19,881 nt of DNA from a bacterium (GTDB lineage Bacteria > JAHJDO01): assembly GCA_030611945.1 (NCBI GenBank), contig JAUWOV010000029.1, forward strand, positions 1 through 19,881. Reading direction: 5' to 3'. Positions within the stretch are counted from its first letter, which is position 1. Each line of letters opens with the position of its first letter. Position numbers and translations under genes: made by a program. Shown in pieces: positions 16,445 to 19,881 of the stretch. The notes beneath the pieces are model-generated. The model did not search any database and had not been told where the DNA came from. It was given only the letters and a program-made list of their open reading frames with translations.

Positions 16445-17569
16445 TCACTTACCTGTGATCTTGTGAAAGAATTTTAGGAATTCATTAAATTGACCTCTTT
16501 TATCAAACTTCTCTTTCATAAGCTTACGAGCGTTTTTGCCAATCTGCAGGTAATTGTTCTTATCTGAGGAGAGTTTGGCGATCGCGTTTATAAGTTCGTT
16601 TTTGTTCCCTGGTTCTATCATATAGCCTGTTTCTCCATCAAAAACAACTTCAGGCACTCCTGCTAATTTTGACGCTATAACAGGCAGTCCCATAGACATT
16701 GCTTCAAGCAGGACATTTGGCAGCCCTTCCTTATAGAGACTTGGAAGAGCTAATATATCAATTCTTTCAAAAATATAGTTTGGTTCGTTGGTAAATGGGA
16801 AAAATGTTACGTTTTTTTCAATATTCATTGTTCTGACTTTTGCTTTCAACATTTCTTCATCCGGACCATCCCCGACAAGCATTAAGTGAATATCAGGGAA
16901 TGATCCATCTGCAAGCTTTGCGACAGCTTCGAGAAGAAGCATCTGTCCTTTTCTTTCTTCAAAAGAGCCTACTGAGCCCAGAACCGGACCGACAGTGCTA
17001 CAAAGAGAATAACGCCTCAAGGCTTCAGCTTTGTTTTTATCTGATGAAGTAAAACGGTCAACTTCTGTTCCCTGATAGATGAGTTCAACCTTTTCAGAAG
17101 GGATTTTATAATTATCAATAAGATACTTGCGTGTGAAGTCTGTGATACTGATGATTTTTACATTAATGGAGTCATCCGGAAGATAAAATTTCCTCAGATA
17201 TTCAGGTACAATAGTTCCTGTTTTGGGGATAAGAACTGTGTCAAGACCAGCTTGTTTTATACATTCAGCGCCAAAAACAGCGCAGTGAAATCCATTTCTC
17301 GGAGGGTGCACAGTACAAACAGCAACATCACAATTATTCAGACCCTCAGTCCAGATCCTTTTAAATTCATCGCCTTTGGATACAACTCCGTCCCAGTCAT
17401 ATCCAATAACATGCGCTCCTGCATTAGAGCATTCTATAGCTACCCAGCTGTCCAGAGGCGCAATAACAGTAACATCCTCTCCTTTTTTAAGAAAAAACTT
17501 GACCGCTTCAGAAACCCAGATTTGGGTCCCGCCATGAAGATGTGTATCTTCAATAAATCCGATATGCAT
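16445..17569 (-). CDS. GT4-family glycosyltransferase
   Basis: A 374-residue GT-B retaining glycosyltransferase. The N-terminal acceptor domain begins MHIGFIEDTHLHGGTQIWVSE, where GGTQ (13-16) is the usual glycine loop. The donor domain has GSVGSFEERKGQ, LMLVGDGPDE and the EX7E signature Glu281 to Glu289 (EGLPNVLLE), followed by PVIASKLAGVPEVV. It transfers a sugar from a nucleotide-sugar donor to an unknown acceptor, probably in the cytoplasm or at the inner face of the membrane. It starts 5 bases after the stop of the larger glycosyltransferase, with AAGGG as ribosome site, so the two form an operon. Its last residues (ITGK) and stop fall inside the repeat-bracketed segment, so its C-terminus may have been altered by insertion. 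Confidence 0.88.
   Translation of the reverse strand: MHIGFIEDTHLHGGTQIWVSEAVKFFLKKGEDVTVIAPLDSWVAIECSNAGAHVIGYDWDGVVSKGDEFKRIWTEGLNNCDVAVCTVHPPRNGFHCAVFGAECIKQAGLDTVLIPKTGTIVPEYLRKFYLPDDSINVKIISITDFTRKYLIDNYKIPSEKVELIYQGTEVDRFTSSDKNKAEALRRYSLCSTVGPVLGSVGSFEERKGQMLLLEAVAKLADGSFPDIHLMLVGDGPDEEMLKAKVRTMNIEKNVTFFPFTNEPNYIFERIDILALPSLYKEGLPNVLLEAMSMGLPVIASKLAGVPEVVFDGETGYMIEPGNKNELINAIAKLSSDKNNYLQIGKNARKLMKEKFDKRGQFNEFLKFFHKITGK
16461..16481. repeat. Right copy of 21-base direct repeat
   Basis: Perfect copy of 15041-15061, located in the 3' coding end of the GT4 gene (codons around EFLKFFHK). The last few codons and the stop of that gene lie on the inner side of the repeat, that is, within the region bracketed by the two copies. 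Confidence 0.9.
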
Positions 17570-17574
17570 ATTTC

Positions 17575-19341
17575 TCAGCCCTTAGATCTTTTCAAAGTTC
17601 TGAGCAATTTATAGAATGTCTTTGCAAGAACTTCAGTTCCATAACGCATTCTTACAGCATCTCTGTTATGCTTTTTAAGTTCTTCTTCATTTTCTCCAAA
17701 CATCAGCTTTGTTGCTTTACTAAGAAAGTCCTGAGAAAAATCGTTCTCCGGGAAAAGTATGTATTTTATTTGCTTCTCTTCGGGAAGATATTTGCCAACA
17801 ACATTGGCAAAAACATCTTCAGGATAATAACTGCTGCATATAATGGGTATCCTGCACGCGCTTGCCTCAATAATAGGCAATCCTCTACCTTCAGTTTCAC
17901 TGGGGAATAAAACTACTGTAGCAAGTCTGTAAATGTCCTCAATATGCATACGTTCCAACCCATTTGCCTTAAAGCTCGGGTGATCTTCTGTTCCTACTGA
18001 AAACGCAATAAAAATGCGGTCAGAAATATCTTTTGGCAATGCTGAGCACAAATCAATATAAGCTCCTAAAACAGTTTCAAGGTCTGCCTGATGCTCTATA
18101 GGCACAGGTCCTGTTATATGGAGAACAAGTTGGAAGTCATTATTGCCTTCAAACTCCTTGCGAAAATGGGAGTAGTTCATAAGCGCGAAAAAAAGATGCA
18201 GATCCTTTTCAATACGTTTTCTGGCAACTATGCGTGTAGGCTGGAGACAGTAAATAATCTTTTTACTTGTTAAGTCAAGCTCAAGTCCATTTCTGAATCC
18301 ACAGACAACAGGCTTCTGTTTCTTCATCCATTTTGTGAGATTCGCAACGTGAGAGGAAACCTGAACAGGTTTGATTTTTGGCCTGCCATCTGAAAGTATA
18401 TATGCCATTCTCCGACGTGAAGATATGACATCTTGTTTTGTATATTCTCTTAAAAATTCGTCGCTTATGAAGGTAGATAATTCAAACACTCTATTCTTAG
18501 AAAATCCATAATGAGTAGTCAGGTAACGTGACTGCTTGTGATTTATATTTACCTGAATCCACCGCTTTCCATTCCATGGATATAGTGTTTTAAACAGCGA
18601 GAAAAATGCCTGATTCTTAATGTTTCTAAAAAAGTGATCTCTTACCCCTGATTTTTCTCCAGGGTTGCGTTCTGAGGCAGGTTTTCCTCCTTCCCAATAG
18701 AAATCATGATTTGAATTCAAAACATACATACCAAGAGATTCAGAAACTAAAATAGCCGCAATAGCAATAGCAAAATTCCCGGGATTTGAAAAAATATTAA
18801 CAGGAAAGAGTAAAGTAATGTTTTTATTCACTACATAAGATCCGAGTTCTTCTGCAAAAGAGATTACCTGATCCCACATCTCTATTGCAATATCACCTGA
18901 AACTTTACTGCCTTCAGGTATATCCTCATAGAAAAGCTTGGAAAACCACTTTCCATTGTGCCATTTAGACCATCCATTCATTTCACGGATATGAGAGCGA
19001 TTCCAGTGCGGTTTAAGAACAGCATCCGCTTTATCATGGAAATCTCCGCTGATAAAATGGAGAACAGGTAAAGTGCTGTAAGCATCTGTGAATATCTTTT
19101 CCATACAATGAGCATATTTGCCTATTTCAATTGAGACTCCGTCAATTCCAAAATCGTATGTCATAAACGCAATACCATTATGAAGTGAATTTAGGAATTC
19201 CTTATCGGTGAATGCCTCAATCTCAGGAGAATCTCTCTTTACAGATTCAAGGACAGCTGAGATATCCTTCCACCTTTTGACATTCGTTTCTGAAAGCATC
19301 TGTTTCATCTGGTTAAAAAGGATTTTCTTATTACCTGCCAT
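17575..19341 (-). CDS. Large GT4-like glycosyltransferase with extended N-terminal domain
   Basis: A 588-residue protein if started at the ATG at 19341, chosen because GGGAG stands 8 bases before it; in-frame starts at 19362 and 19422 have no ribosome site. The C-terminal third is a GT-B donor domain with CLQPTRIVARKRIEKDL (basic pair Arg374-Lys375), HITGPVP and the EX7E signature Glu484 to Glu492 (EGRGLPIIE). The N-terminal part is longer than in ordinary GT4 enzymes. It holds GIAFMTYDFGIDGVSIEIG, LLFPVNIFSNPGNFAIAIAAI (an acceptor-side glycine loop) and SNHDFYWEGGKPASERNPGE, so it is probably a large acceptor domain. No membrane helix is evident. Linked to the GT4 gene downstream, it may help build a glycan or a compatible-solute glycoside. 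Acceptor and donor are unknown. Confidence 0.82.
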   Translation of the reverse strand: MAGNKKILFNQMKQMLSETNVKRWKDISAVLESVKRDSPEIEAFTDKEFLNSLHNGIAFMTYDFGIDGVSIEIGKYAHCMEKIFTDAYSTLPVLHFISGDFHDKADAVLKPHWNRSHIREMNGWSKWHNGKWFSKLFYEDIPEGSKVSGDIAIEMWDQVISFAEELGSYVVNKNITLLFPVNIFSNPGNFAIAIAAILVSESLGMYVLNSNHDFYWEGGKPASERNPGEKSGVRDHFFRNIKNQAFFSLFKTLYPWNGKRWIQVNINHKQSRYLTTHYGFSKNRVFELSTFISDEFLREYTKQDVISSRRRMAYILSDGRPKIKPVQVSSHVANLTKWMKKQKPVVCGFRNGLELDLTSKKIIYCLQPTRIVARKRIEKDLHLFFALMNYSHFRKEFEGNNDFQLVLHITGPVPIEHQADLETVLGAYIDLCSALPKDISDRIFIAFSVGTEDHPSFKANGLERMHIEDIYRLATVVLFPSETEGRGLPIIEASACRIPIICSSYYPEDVFANVVGKYLPEEKQIKYILFPENDFSQDFLSKATKLMFGENEEELKKHNRDAVRMRYGTEVLAKTFYKLLRTLKRSKG

Positions 19342-19375
19342 TAATTGTACTCCCAAATTCATGAATGTAATTTGT

Positions 19376-19403
19376 ATATTAGCATACTGGCAGAACTTTG
19401 CAA
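19376..19403 (-). promoter_or_regulatory. Possible promoter of the glycosyltransferase operon
   Basis: On the - strand, TTGCAA (19398-19403) and TAATAT (19376-19381) are 16 bases apart, about 35-60 bases before the chosen ATG at 19341. Neither box is perfect, so this is a weak call. Confidence 0.35.
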
Positions 19404-19427
19404 TAAATTTGCCATCCGCCACTCTTT

Positions 19428-19676
19428 ATGATAAAAGATATGGATGGACAAAATTATGGCGGCGTTAAATATTATACTAAAGAAGACGATATTTTGAGTG
19501 ATCCCGATGTTCAAGCTGTATATATTGCTACCCCTGTTTATCTCCATGTCTCTCAAGTTATAAAGGCAGCTAATGCAAAAAAGCATATCTTCTGCGAAAA
19601 ACAGATGGCTATGACTGTGAAAAAATGATTAAAGAATGCAAAAAAAGTAGTTATGGCTTGTTATGAATCTAGTAAG
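19428..19676 (+). pseudogene. Decayed Gfo/Idh/MocA oxidoreductase fragment
   Basis: The open frame 19428-19628 reads KYYTKEDDILSDPDVQAVYI, then ATPVYLHV and HIFCEKQMAMT. This is the middle of the Gfo/Idh/MocA Rossmann domain around the EKP motif, with Gln in place of Pro. The N-terminal nucleotide loop is missing, and it stops soon after the motif. Homology continues in another frame (CEKMIKECKK from 19616), then returns to the first frame (VVMACYES from 19647), so two indels are needed. Upstream, KRYGWTK just before base 19450 in a second frame may be more of the same gene. The catalytic half of the protein is gone. It is a remnant, unless the indels are assembly errors. Confidence 0.7.
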
Positions 19677-19798
19677 AAAAAGAGAGCTATAGAAGTAGTA
19701 TAATGCATAAGGTAAAGATAAATAATTTTAAGGATTTTAAATACACCCAAAAACCTAGATAGAAGCCTAAAAAAAGGTAGAAAGAAGCAGGCTCTGCT

Positions 19799-19845
19799 GG
19801 TATAATAGCAAAAACAGAGCATCACCCAATGGGTGAAAAACGGAG
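19799..19845 (+). promoter_or_regulatory. Extended -10 promoter, short hairpin and ribosome site for an edge gene
   Basis: TGGTATAAT (19798-19806) is an extended -10 element; no good -35 is visible. About 17 bases further on is the perfect stem CACCC-AAT-GGGTG (19823-19835), then GGAG at 19842-19845. The order fits a promoter and short leader for the gene starting at 19852. The hairpin may be an operator or leader structure. Confidence 0.45.
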
Positions 19846-19851
19846 ATAAAG

Positions 19852-19881
19852 ATGCTATTAACAAAAAAGATGTCACAAGTC
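19852..19881 (+). CDS. Start of an unidentified gene (3' partial)
   Basis: An ATG at 19852, 6 bases after GGAG, opens a frame (MLLTKKMSQV) that runs off the window. Ten codons are too few to identify a family. The call rests on the promoter, ribosome site and open frame together. Confidence 0.35.
   Translation, partial: MLLTKKMSQV

Noticed and set aside
19342-19422. Longer start for the large glycosyltransferase
   Set aside because: No Shine-Dalgarno sequence precedes the starts at 19362 or 19422, while GGGAG precedes 19341.
19661-19876. 71-residue hydrophobic open frame on the - strand
   Set aside because: It is rich in Phe and Leu because the opposite strand is A-rich; it overlaps the pseudogene and the promoter region and lacks a convincing ribosome site.
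1-19881. CRISPR array, tRNA or rRNA genes
   Set aside because: No regularly spaced repeat series, cloverleaf-type sequence or rRNA-like stretch was recognised on reading both strands.

Overview
The window is 19.9 kb of bacterial, A/T-leaning DNA with tightly packed genes. It carries no rRNA, tRNA or CRISPR array that I can see. The content suggests an uncultured, saccharolytic, probably anaerobic bacterium, with the Omnitrophota or a PVC-type lineage as a low-confidence guess. The reasons are several Gfo/Idh/MocA oxidoreductases, glycosidases of odd type, a large membrane protein joining a von Willebrand A domain to a GATase-like domain, an AAA/DUF4143 ATPase, and an A/T-rich dispersed-type inverted repeat. 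No taxonomic marker is present.

Region 1 (1-7160, + strand) is a glycan-processing cluster running in from outside the window. It holds a multidomain TIM-barrel glycosidase-like protein (5' end missing), a GH94-type phosphorylase-like protein, an oligogalacturonate-lyase-like beta-propeller protein and a GH4 NAD-dependent glycosidase. Spacing is 2-26 bases, so this looks like one transcript. Three of the four proteins have an altered residue in or near a known active-site motif.

Region 2 (7174-9396, - strand) is the VWA/GATase-like membrane protein, convergent with region 1 and divergent from region 3.

Region 3 (9453-15057, + strand) begins with a TTGACA promoter that overlaps a perfect palindrome. 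It encodes a LacI-type repressor, two Gfo/Idh/MocA oxidoreductases, a small VOC-fold protein and an NAD-dependent epimerase/dehydratase. After an approximately 100-base inverted repeat comes a third Gfo/Idh/MocA oxidoreductase. Together with GH4, which also cleaves through NAD-dependent oxidation of the sugar ring, this suggests a repressor-controlled redox pathway for an unusual sugar or glycoside. The substrate cannot be told from sequence alone.

Region 4 (15041-16481) is the most unusual structural feature. A solitary AAA/DUF4143 ATPase gene with its own promoter lies between two perfect 21-base direct repeats. One copy is in the 3' end of the upstream oxidoreductase gene and the other is in the 3' end of the downstream glycosyltransferase gene. 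It looks like an inserted unit.

Region 5 (16445-19341, - strand) is a two-gene operon of GT4-type glycosyltransferases. The final stretch holds a frameshifted, 5'-truncated remnant of another Gfo/Idh/MocA gene. After it come an extended -10 promoter, a short hairpin and the first ten codons of a gene that leaves the window.
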